From: Thermopolyspora sp044507605
Lineage (GTDB): Bacteria; Actinomycetota; Actinomycetes; Streptosporangiales; Streptosporangiaceae
Direction of reading: 5' to 3'
Assembly (NCBI GenBank): GCA_044507605.1
Contig: JBIQJI010000006.1
Span: forward strand, 1-64,000
DNA: 64,000 nt
Under the pieces are notes generated by a model that did not search any database, was not told where the DNA came from, and worked only from the letters and a program-made list of their open reading frames with translations. Made by a program: the position numbers and the translations under genes. Positions 25,555 to 35,004 of the stretch are shown piece by piece. Position 1 is the first letter of the stretch, and each line of letters opens with the position of its first letter.

Positions 25555-27033
25555 TCACCGTCGTTCGTCCGGCTCCAGCGGCGGGGCGGCCACCGGGCAC
25601 TGGGGGCGCGTCCTGGCCGGGGCCGGCTCGCCGAGGATGTCGCCCCTGATGGTGCCGAACGTGAGCAGCGCCGCCGCCGCCATCATGGCGGCGCAGACCA
25701 GCATCGCGGCGTGGAAGCCCGACGTGAAGACCGCCGCCGACCGGTACGCCGCGCCGGTCAGCCCCACCAGCGGCGGGATCGCGGCGACGGCCAGCAGCCC
25801 GCCGGTGCGCGCGACGGCGTTGTTGACGCCGCTGGCGATGCCCGCGTGCCGTTCGGCCGCCGACGCCAGCACGGTCGCGGTCAGCGGCGCGACGGCGGCG
25901 GAGATGCCGAGCCCGAACAGCGCGACCCCGGGCAGCACGTCGGTGAGGTAGGCGGCGCCGGGGCCGATGCGGCTCATCAGGACGAACCCCGCCCCGGCCA
26001 GCAGGATGCCGACGGTCATGGGCAGCCGGGGGCCGGCGCGCTTGGCGAACTCGCCGGCGGGCGCCGACAGCGCCAGCATCAGCAGGGTGACCGGCAGCGT
26101 CGCGGATCCGGCGGCGATGGGGGAGAAGCCGGCCGACACCTGCAGCTGCACGACCAGCAGGAAGAACACCACGCCCATCGCCGCGTACATGATCAGGGTC
26201 ACGATGTTCACCGACGTGAACACCCGGGACCGGAACACCTCGACGGGCACCAGCGCCCCGGTGGGGTGCCCGGGCCGCGACCGGCGGACCTGCAGCACCG
26301 CGAACCAGCCGAGCAGCACGATCCCGGCGATCAGCATGGCGATCGGCACGACGCCGGTGACGCCGCCGACGAGCCCGTAGGTGACGCCGCCCAGCCCGAG
26401 GGCGGCGAGCGTCGACCCCAGCACGTCGAACCGCCCGGCCGCCGACGGGTCCCGCGTCTCCGGGACGTGCCGCGACGCGACCACGATCACCAGCGCCGCG
26501 ATCGGCAGGTTGATCAGAAACACCCACCGCCAGCCGGCGGCCTCGACCAGCCACCCGCCGAGCAGCGGCCCGATCGCGGCGGCGACCCCGCCCAGCCCCG
26601 ACCAGGCCCCGATGGCCTTCGGCCGGTCGCCGCGGGCGAAGGACGCCTGGATGATGGCGAGCGAGCCGGGCGTGAGCAGGGCTCCGCCGATGCCCTGCAG
26701 CGCCCGCGCCAGAACCAGCATCTCGATGTTCAGGGAGAGGCCGCACAGCGCCGAGGCGAGCGCGAACCAGGCCACGCCGACCAGGAAGATCTTGCGGCGC
26801 CCGTACCGGTCGCCCAGCGACCCGCCCAGCAGGATCAGCCCGGCCAGGGTGAGCGTGTAGGCGTTGATCGTCCACTGCAGCCCGGACATGTCCGCGTGCA
26901 GCGACTCTCCCAGGCGGGGCAGGGCGACGTTGACCACGGTGCTGTCCAGCAGCGCCATGCCCGACCCGAGTACGGTGGTCAGCACGATCCACCGCCCCGG
27001 CCCCGACGCCAGCCTGATCGACTCGGTTTCCAT
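25555..27033 (-). CDS. MFS drug exporter, DHA2 (14-TM) family
   Basis: A 492-residue membrane protein with about 14 hydrophobic segments. Motif C-like and motif A regions are clear: LDSTVVNVALPRLGESLHADMSGLQWTINAYTLTLAGLILLGGSLGDRYGRRKIFLVG is diagnostic of the EmrB/QacA family, and PGSLAIIQASF and GPLLGGWLVE follow. It would expel drugs or metabolites by proton antiport. No TetR repressor is adjacent, so its control and substrate are unknown. The start ATG (METESIRL) has a GGGGATG stretch upstream. Confidence 0.92.
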   Translation of the reverse strand: METESIRLASGPGRWIVLTTVLGSGMALLDSTVVNVALPRLGESLHADMSGLQWTINAYTLTLAGLILLGGSLGDRYGRRKIFLVGVAWFALASALCGLSLNIEMLVLARALQGIGGALLTPGSLAIIQASFARGDRPKAIGAWSGLGGVAAAIGPLLGGWLVEAAGWRWVFLINLPIAALVIVVASRHVPETRDPSAAGRFDVLGSTLAALGLGGVTYGLVGGVTGVVPIAMLIAGIVLLGWFAVLQVRRSRPGHPTGALVPVEVFRSRVFTSVNIVTLIMYAAMGVVFFLLVVQLQVSAGFSPIAAGSATLPVTLLMLALSAPAGEFAKRAGPRLPMTVGILLAGAGFVLMSRIGPGAAYLTDVLPGVALFGLGISAAVAPLTATVLASAAERHAGIASGVNNAVARTGGLLAVAAIPPLVGLTGAAYRSAAVFTSGFHAAMLVCAAMMAAAALLTFGTIRGDILGEPAPARTRPQCPVAAPPLEPDERR

Positions 27034-27091
27034 GCCGGCATCATCCCCCTTTCGCGCCTGATGCGTCCGCGCGCGCCCCCGTTCTGCCCGC

Positions 27092-28183
27092 CTACGCCGG
27101 TCGCGGGCCGGGAGGGCCGGTCGCGGCGGCCGGTCGGCGCGACACCCGCAGCAGCAGCGCCAGCAGGCCGGCGGCGACCGGGAGCCACGCCAGCCGCCAG
27201 GCCACCCACGTGAGCCCCGACGGCTCCCCGATCAGGCCGGGCGCGCCCCCGGCCAGGAACGCGCCCAGGGCGGGCAGCGTCAGCGCGGTCTGGTGCCACA
27301 GGTAGATCGGTACGGCCGCGCGGCCGGCCCACCCGACCAGGGCCCGCGGCCGCCGGCGGCGCATCAGCCGGGTCAACGGCGCGTGCAGCAGCATCGCCAG
27401 GCCGGCCTGGGCGACACCGAAGGTCACGGCGGCGAGCGTCGGCGGGCTCAGGTTCGACACCGGCGCGCCCGTCACCCCGACCATGCTCGCGGGATACCCG
27501 AACGCCACGACCAGTACCGCCGTCGCGGCGACGCCACCGCCCAGCAGCCACGGCGCGAGCACGACGACCCGCCGGCCCTGCCCCCAGGCGACGCCGAGGA
27601 CGTACGGGACGAGCCAGGCGGCGACGATGCCCGGCCACCCCGCCCAGGCGGGCGCGCCGCCCGCGAACCGGGCGATGTCGCCCACGGCCACCACGCCCGC
27701 CGCGCAGGCGGCGACGACGGCGAGCGGCGATCCCCGCCGGGCCCGGGTCAGCGCCGGGGCGGCCAGCGACAGCAGGGTGAACACGCCGAGGAACCACAGC
27801 GGTCCGAGCGTCGGCAGCGCCAGCGCGCGGAACGAGCCGACGGGCAGCCCTGCCAGGATCAGCCCCACCCCGAACGCCGCCCACAGCGCGAGCAGGAGCG
27901 CGAGCGGCCGCGCCGACCGGGCCGCCCTGCCGCGCCCGCCACCGGAACGCCGGCGGCGCGCGGCGGCGAACCCGGCCACGAGGAAGAACACCGCCAGCGT
28001 CTGCAGGAGCCACGACAGCGGGGTGAGGCCCGGCAGGAACGCCAGCGGGCTGCTGATCACGAGCCGGTCCGCCCCGCCCGGCACCCAGGCGGTGACGAGC
28101 CAGTGCCCGGTCACCACGCCGGCGATCGCGAGCGCTCGCAGCGCGTCGACGCCGAGGTCCCGCCCATCCGTGCCGTCAGCCAC
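27092..28183 (-). CDS. Acyltransferase-3 family membrane protein
   Basis: A 363-residue protein with about ten transmembrane segments. The opening RDLGVDALRALAIAGVVTGHW is the Acyltransferase_3 signature including the conserved Arg and His; LGPLWFLGVFTLLSLAAPAL and AAVPIYLWHQTAL are further family segments. Relatives acylate sugars, peptidoglycan or secondary metabolites at the membrane. GTG start; the first eight bases overlap the end of the alpha/beta hydrolase gene, so the two are co-transcribed. Confidence 0.85.
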   Translation of the reverse strand: MADGTDGRDLGVDALRALAIAGVVTGHWLVTAWVPGGADRLVISSPLAFLPGLTPLSWLLQTLAVFFLVAGFAAARRRRSGGGRGRAARSARPLALLLALWAAFGVGLILAGLPVGSFRALALPTLGPLWFLGVFTLLSLAAPALTRARRGSPLAVVAACAAGVVAVGDIARFAGGAPAWAGWPGIVAAWLVPYVLGVAWGQGRRVVVLAPWLLGGGVAATAVLVVAFGYPASMVGVTGAPVSNLSPPTLAAVTFGVAQAGLAMLLHAPLTRLMRRRRPRALVGWAGRAAVPIYLWHQTALTLPALGAFLAGGAPGLIGEPSGLTWVAWRLAWLPVAAGLLALLLRVSRRPAAATGPPGPRPA

Positions 28184-28979
28184 GGGTCACCTCGCCGCCC
28201 CGGCCGAGCGCGATCAGCGCGAGGTTGCGCAGCGCAACGCCGCCGGGCTTCAGATAGTCGCCGTGCCCGCCGGATCCGGCGGCGAAGACCCGGGCGCCGA
28301 ACGCCGGGGCGGTGGGGTCCGCGCCGAAGCCGAGCGGCCCGATCCGCACCGAGGGCACGAACCGGACCCAGTCGCCCCGTGCCCGCCCCGCCCAGAGCCG
28401 TGCCGGGGACCGCAGCTCGGCCGCTCGCGCGACCCCGAGGCCCGGGCTGCCGAAGACGGCGACGTCGGCGACCGGCAGGCCGGGCAGCGCCTTGGCGCAC
28501 AGGACCGAGCCGTAGCTGTGGCACAGCAAGCTGATGGGGGCGCCGGTCGCCGACCGCACCGCGGCGACGGTGCGGCGCAGCTCCGGTGCCCCGGCGACCG
28601 CGGCGCCGTCGGTGGCGGCCCGCAGGCTGAGCGTGCGCGGGGTGTCGTACCCCAGCCAGGCGACGACCGCGAGCCGGGCCGCCGGGTCGAGCCGCCGCGC
28701 CTCGGCGACCAGGGCCCGCGCCCCGCCGCCGGGCGCGCTGTAGGGCTTGCCGCCGTGCGTCTCGAACGTGGCGGCCGTGGTGTCGGCCCCCGGCACGATG
28801 ATCGCCACGTGGCGGGCGGTGGCCAGGTCCGCGCCGTACACCTCGACGATACGGTCGCCCCGCCCCCTATCGAGCGGCGTCGCTTCGGCGAGCGTGCCGG
28901 TGGCGATGCCCGGGACCATGCCCGAGAACACTCCGCCGAGGGCGGCGAGGCTGAGCTTCGCCAGGGCCTTGCCGGCCAT
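28176..28979 (-). CDS. Alpha/beta hydrolase, DUF1023-like
   Basis: A 267-residue alpha/beta-hydrolase. The nucleophile elbow is LLCHSYGSV, the oxyanion region HVAIIVPGADTT, and a late His occurs in GSGGHGDYLKPGG. The order and the VYGADLATARHVAIIVPG sequence fit the DUF1023 family common in actinobacteria. The N-terminus has a hydrophobic stretch (LSLAALGGVFSGMVPGIATG) that could be a membrane anchor or uncleaved signal. AGGAGG stands eight bases before the ATG. It is followed by the acyltransferase; the two-component system lies 123 bases upstream on the same strand. Confidence 0.82.
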   Translation of the reverse strand: MAGKALAKLSLAALGGVFSGMVPGIATGTLAEATPLDRGRGDRIVEVYGADLATARHVAIIVPGADTTAATFETHGGKPYSAPGGGARALVAEARRLDPAARLAVVAWLGYDTPRTLSLRAATDGAAVAGAPELRRTVAAVRSATGAPISLLCHSYGSVLCAKALPGLPVADVAVFGSPGLGVARAAELRSPARLWAGRARGDWVRFVPSVRIGPLGFGADPTAPAFGARVFAAGSGGHGDYLKPGGVALRNLALIALGRGGEVTRG

Positions 28980-29102
28980 GAGAGCCTCCTGTCCGGTCGA
29001 TGATCGGACAGGACGCTATGCAGCGGCCCTTGTCGCGCGCGTCGTGCCACGGTGCCATCCGCGGGCTCACCCCGCGGGGGGACGGCGGCGCGGGGCGGCC
29101 GG

Positions 29103-29765
29103 TCAGTCGCCGGGGCGCACCAGGCCCACCTCGTACGCGTGGACGATGACCTGCGCGCGGTCGCGCAGGCCGAGCTTCGCGAGGATGCGGCCCACATGGG
29201 TCTTCACCGTCTGCTCGGAGACGAACAGCCGCGCGGCGATCTCCTGGTTGGACAGGCCCCGCGCGACCAGCGTGAGCACCTCGGTCTCCCGCTCGGTGAG
29301 GCCCGCGAGCCGCTCCCTGGTGCGGGCGCGCGGCGCGCCGAGCCGGGCGAACTCGGCGATGAGCCGCCGGGTGACCGAGGGCGCGAGCAGCGCGTCGCCG
29401 GCCGCGACGACCCGCACGGCGTCGGCGAGCTGCTGCGCGCTGGCGTCCTTGAGCAGGAAGCCGCTCGCCCCGGCGCGCAGCGCCTCGTACACATAGTCGT
29501 CGAGGTCGAACGTGGTCAGCACCAGGATGGCGGGCGCCGAGTCGCCCATCTCGGCCACGATGCGGCGGGTCGCCTCCAGCCCGTCCAGCACCGGCATCCG
29601 CACGTCCATCAGCACGACGTCCGGCGTGAGCTCGGCGGCGCGCCTGATCGCCTCGGCGCCGTCCACCGCCTCGCCGACCACCTCGATGTCCGGCTGGCCG
29701 TCGAGGAAGACCGTGAACCCGGTCCGCACCATGCCCTGGTCGTCGGCGATCAGCACTCGGATCAA
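29103..29765 (-). CDS. NarL/LuxR-type response regulator
   Basis: A 220-residue response regulator. The receiver has the acidic pocket IADDQ, the phospho-acceptor Asp in DVVLMDVRMPVLDG (about residue 54), Thr in VLTTFD and Lys in LLKDAS. The C-terminal LuxR helix-turn-helix is LTERETEVLTLVARGLSNQEIAARLFVSEQTVKTHVGRILAKLGLRDR. TTG start, overlapping the kinase stop (TTGA, 29762-29765) with GGGGAGGG upstream. It would act on targets in response to the partner kinase, possibly including the two genes downstream. Confidence 0.95.
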   Translation of the reverse strand: MIRVLIADDQGMVRTGFTVFLDGQPDIEVVGEAVDGAEAIRRAAELTPDVVLMDVRMPVLDGLEATRRIVAEMGDSAPAILVLTTFDLDDYVYEALRAGASGFLLKDASAQQLADAVRVVAAGDALLAPSVTRRLIAEFARLGAPRARTRERLAGLTERETEVLTLVARGLSNQEIAARLFVSEQTVKTHVGRILAKLGLRDRAQVIVHAYEVGLVRPGD

Positions 29766-31189
29766 CGGCCCTCCCCGGCCTCGCCCGTCTCGTTGGAGTC
29801 CGCACCATGATGGTCCACGCCGGTCGGGTCGTGGTGCGGCACGTCGTCGCCGGCCGTGATGGGCAGCGTCGCCGTGACGGCGAAGCCGCCGGCTCTGTCG
29901 TGCCCGGCCCGCAGGGTGCCGCCGAGCATGGCGGCCCGCTCCCGCATGCCGATCAGCCCCTGCCCGCCGGACGCCGCGGCAGGCGATGCGGCGGCCGTCC
30001 CGGGGCCGTTGACCACGGTCAGCCGCAGCTCCTCGGCGCCCGCCCCCTCACGGGATCCGCGCATCGGGCCGCGGGAGACGCCGACCGTGATGGCCGAGCC
30101 GGGCGCGTGCCGCATCGCGTTGCTCAGCGCCTCCTGCGCGATCCGGTACGCCGACAGGCTCACCGCCCCCGGCAGGTCGCCGAGATCGGTGTCGGCCCGG
30201 AGCGTCACCTCGTGCCCGGCGCCGCGCGCGGTGGCCACCAGGTCGTGCAGCGCGGTCAGGCCCGGCATCGGAGCGGTGACCCGCTCCCCGTCGGGATCGC
30301 GCAGGATGCCCAGCACGCGCCGCATCTCGGCCAGCGCCCGCAGCGAGATCTCCCTGATCTCGGCCAGGCCGGCCCGCAACTGGTCGGGGTCGTCTTTGGC
30401 CCGCATCGGCACGGCCTCGGCCTGGATGGCGATCACCGACATGTGGTGGGCCACCACGTCGTGCAGCTCGCGCGCGATCCTGGCCCGCTCGGCGAGCACC
30501 GCCCGGGCCTGCCGTTCCTCCGCGGTGCGCCGCTGCTCCTCGGCGAGCCGCCTGGCGGCGCGGCGTCGCGTCCCGACCAGGTGGCCGGCCAGCAGGGGCA
30601 GCGCGACCACCATCAGGGTGATGATCAGCCGGGGCGGCTCGGCGAACAGGGCGGGGTCGAAGCACGCGATTTCGATCGCGGTGACGGCGAAGGCCCCGGC
30701 CGTGGTCTCGCCGTCGCAGCGCAGCCCGAGGGAGTAGGCGCACAGCAGGTAGCTGAGGATCACCGCCGGCGTGTAGGGGTCGCCGAGGACGATGGTGACC
30801 CAGGTGGCGGACGCGATGAAGGAGACGGCCAGGACGCGCCATGACGCCAGCGGCCATCGGGTGCGCAGGGCCACCGGGACGGCCTGCGCGGCCGCGACCA
30901 GGACGGCCCACTGGTGGGAGGTGAACGGCGGCGGGACGCACTGCGGCGCGACGGTGGCGCTTTCGGCCTCCAGATAGCTGAGGCCGGTCGCGAACAGGAT
31001 CCAGGCCAGCAGCATGTCGGCGCCGAACACGAGGTCCGGCCGGAGCCGCAGCAGGGGGAGCCGCGGCCGGAGGCGGCGCGATCGCGGGAAGGGAGGCCCG
31101 GCGGCCCCGGTGACCAGCGCTCGTGCCGCCGCGCGGAACGGACGCACGACGATCGTGGTCAGCGCCAGGATCCGTCGCCTGCTGAGCAT
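29762..31189 (-). CDS. Sensor histidine kinase (HisKA_3 type)
   Basis: A 475-residue membrane sensor. After a basic N-terminus there are five or six membrane segments (ADMLLAWILFATGLSYLE through LIITLMVVALPLLAGHLVG), then a coiled linker RRAARRLAEEQRRTAEERQARAVLAERARIAREL and the HisKA_3 phospho-acceptor box RELHDVVAHHMSVIAIQAEA. The ATPase N-box is YRIAQEALSNAMRHA and the G-box GQGLIGMRERAAMLGG. The tail after the ATPase (DDVPHHDPTGVDHHGADS) is His/Asp-rich, which might bind metal or be an accident of composition. No periplasmic sensor domain is visible. Confidence 0.93.
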   Translation of the reverse strand: MLSRRRILALTTIVVRPFRAAARALVTGAAGPPFPRSRRLRPRLPLLRLRPDLVFGADMLLAWILFATGLSYLEAESATVAPQCVPPPFTSHQWAVLVAAAQAVPVALRTRWPLASWRVLAVSFIASATWVTIVLGDPYTPAVILSYLLCAYSLGLRCDGETTAGAFAVTAIEIACFDPALFAEPPRLIITLMVVALPLLAGHLVGTRRRAARRLAEEQRRTAEERQARAVLAERARIARELHDVVAHHMSVIAIQAEAVPMRAKDDPDQLRAGLAEIREISLRALAEMRRVLGILRDPDGERVTAPMPGLTALHDLVATARGAGHEVTLRADTDLGDLPGAVSLSAYRIAQEALSNAMRHAPGSAITVGVSRGPMRGSREGAGAEELRLTVVNGPGTAAASPAAASGGQGLIGMRERAAMLGGTLRAGHDRAGGFAVTATLPITAGDDVPHHDPTGVDHHGADSNETGEAGEGR

Positions 31190-31222
31190 CGGACCAGCTT
31201 AATTGGGGTGACTCGCCCGGGA

Positions 31223-31242
31223 AGTCCCTCTTTGGAGGGACT
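31223..31242. promoter_or_regulatory. Inverted repeat in kinase/lon divergent region
   Basis: AGTCCCTC-TTTG-GAGGGACT, a perfect eight-base inverted repeat 34 bases upstream of the kinase start and 140 bases before lon. Its position in the divergent control region suggests an operator or a leader hairpin; no binder is known to me. Confidence 0.4.
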
Positions 31243-31344
31243 CGTACGTGGCTCGAAAGTAGGAGACGGGGAGCGGGACGGTGTCCTCGCTGATCGCTTA
31301 CGGCGAACAGGCGCAAGTATGGGAACAATACCCGGCTCTCCATA

Positions 31345-31365
31345 CTTGAGTCGATGTAACTCAAG
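31345..31365. promoter_or_regulatory. HAIR element, HspR operator of lon
   Basis: CTTGAGT-N7-ACTCAAG, an exact match to the HspR-associated inverted repeat described in Streptomyces, 14 bases before the lon start codon. HspR with DnaK represses heat-shock genes, including lon, through this element. The match supports heat-shock control of lon here and predicts an hspR gene elsewhere. Confidence 0.93.
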
Positions 31366-31379
31366 CTTTGGGAGCGCCA

Positions 31380-33761
<2,382 letters not shown>

Positions 33762-33788
33762 GCCGGCCGCGGGCCCGATGGCGTGAAC

Positions 33789-33863
33789 GTGACACCGGGA
33801 GGGGTGCGTGCCATCAACCGGGGGTATGACGCCCCCCGGGCACGTGCCCTCCCGGTACGTCAC
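33789..33863. terminator. 75-nt nested hairpin after lon
   Basis: Three nested inverted repeats: GTGAC/GTCAC (33789-33793, 33859-33863), ACCGGGAGGG/CCCTCCCGGT (33794-33803, 33847-33856) and CCGGGGG/CCCCCGG (33818-33824, 33833-33839). It begins 28 bases after the lon stop, so it could terminate lon. It also lies only 34 bases before the small ORF, so a role as a structured leader is possible. Confidence 0.6.
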
Positions 33864-33896
33864 CGGGATCACACTTGATGTGAACGGGGGAATGTG

Positions 33897-34043
33897 ATGC
33901 CGCACGCTGTTGTGACAAGCGCTGATGTGGGAGACGCCGCCGCGGCCGTCGTGCCGAGCGCCGTTGAGAACCGCTCGGACATGCGCGCCGCGAGGGGCCT
34001 GCCGGGAGCGTCCGACTACACCCGTGGAGCCGAGGACCGATGA
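33897..34043 (+). CDS. Small ORF (48 aa), coupled to dehydrogenase gene
   Basis: ATG at 33897 with GGGGGAA seven to eight bases upstream opens a 48-residue frame (MPHAVVTSADVGDAAAAVV...RGAEDR) whose TGA overlaps the ATG of the next gene (ATGA, 34040-34043). The peptide has no signal or membrane segment and I do not recognise it. The G/C content of third positions (about three quarters) is lower than in neighbouring genes, so it may be a translated leader rather than a conserved protein. Confidence 0.4.
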   Translation: MPHAVVTSADVGDAAAAVVPSAVENRSDMRAARGLPGASDYTRGAEDR

Positions 34044-34927
34044 AACTGGCCTTTGTCGGTCTTGGCGGGATGGGTTCCGGCATGGTGTTCCGCCTGCTGA
34101 ACGCCGGCTTCCCGGTCACCGTGTACAACCGCACCGCCGCCAAGGCCGAGCCGCTCGTCTCGGCGGGCGCGCGGTGGGCGGCGAGCCCGGAGGCCGCCGC
34201 CGACGACGCCGATGTGATCCTGCTCAGCCTGAGTGACGAAACCGCCGTCGACGAGGTGCTGTTCGGGCGGCTGCTGCCGGTGCTCAAGCCCGGCATGATC
34301 GTCGCCGACACCACCACCACTTCCTCCGATTACGCCGTGTCGGCCGCCGAGCGGCTGGCCGCCGACGAGGTGCGCCGCGTCGAGCTGTGCGTGCTCGGCA
34401 ACCCGGCCATGGCGCGTTCGGGGGAGCTGCGCCTGTTCGCCGCCGGCGACCAGCGCGACATCGTCGAGATGGAGGACGTGCTGAAGGCCCTCGGCCACGA
34501 CGTCGCCTATCTCGGCCCGCCCGGCATGGCGTGCGCCATGAAGCTGTCGTTCAACCTGCTGCTCGGCGTGCAGGTCGTGGGGCTGGCCGAGGCGCTGGCC
34601 TTCGGCATCCGCGCCGGCATCGACCGCAAGACCCTGATCGGCGCGATCGCCAACAGCGGCGTCTGCTCGCCGGTGATGGCGTTCCGCGCGGAGTTCATGC
34701 GGACCCGCGGCTACCTGCCCGCGGCGTTCCGCGCCCGGCTCATGGCCAAGGACCTGCGGCTGGCCGTCTCCGACGCGGCCGAGCGAGGGCTGCCGCTGCC
34801 GGTGACCGCCCGCGCCGCCGAGCGCATGGGCGACGTCATGGCCGCCGGCCGGGGCGACGAGGACGCCGCCGTGATCGCCGAGATCGCCGAGTACGCCCAG
34901 CTGGAGGGCGCGCGGCCCGCCACGTGA
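34040..34927 (+). CDS. NAD(P)-dependent oxidoreductase, 3-hydroxyisobutyrate dehydrogenase family
   Basis: A 295-residue beta-hydroxyacid dehydrogenase. The Rossmann motif is FVGLGGMGSGMVFRLLNAGFPVTVYNRT, the phosphate/second region ADTTTTSS, the substrate loop LGNPAMARSGEL and the catalytic Lys in GMACAMKLSFNLLLG (about residue 170). The usual DAPVSGG is replaced by CVLGNPAM, so the substrate may differ from the classic enzymes. The start overlaps the small ORF upstream. The acyl-CoA ligase downstream is separated by a strong hairpin. Confidence 0.88.
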   Translation: MKLAFVGLGGMGSGMVFRLLNAGFPVTVYNRTAAKAEPLVSAGARWAASPEAAADDADVILLSLSDETAVDEVLFGRLLPVLKPGMIVADTTTTSSDYAVSAAERLAADEVRRVELCVLGNPAMARSGELRLFAAGDQRDIVEMEDVLKALGHDVAYLGPPGMACAMKLSFNLLLGVQVVGLAEALAFGIRAGIDRKTLIGAIANSGVCSPVMAFRAEFMRTRGYLPAAFRARLMAKDLRLAVSDAAERGLPLPVTARAAERMGDVMAAGRGDEDAAVIAEIAEYAQLEGARPAT

Positions 34928-34975
34928 AGCGCGCGAGCCGTCCGCCGCCTCGCCCGGCGGCGGACGCGCTTCACG
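34923..34975 (+). terminator. Strong two-part hairpin after the dehydrogenase gene
   Basis: Outer arms CGTGAAGCGC/GCGCTTCACG (34923-34932, 34966-34975) and inner arms CGTCCGCCGCC/GGCGGCGGACG (34939-34949, 34956-34966; the two right arms share the G at 34966) with a six-base loop and one six-base bulge. The TGA stop is inside the outer arm. Such a structure at a gene end is most simply a terminator, although no T-tract follows. Confidence 0.65.
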
Positions 34976-34998
34976 CGGCACACCCGGCAGAGTAATGT
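34970..34998 (+). promoter_or_regulatory. Promoter of acyl-CoA ligase, probable leaderless transcript
   Basis: TTCACG, 17-base spacer, TAATGT, with the ligase ATG seven bases after the -10. No Shine-Dalgarno sequence precedes the ATG, which fits a leaderless message. The -35 lies in the last arm of the upstream hairpin. Confidence 0.5.
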
Positions 34999-35004
34999 TC
35001 GGTC

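Noticed and set aside
31320..31340. SigR-like GGAAC before lon
   Set aside because: No GTT at 18-19 bases downstream; only the HAIR element is a true match.
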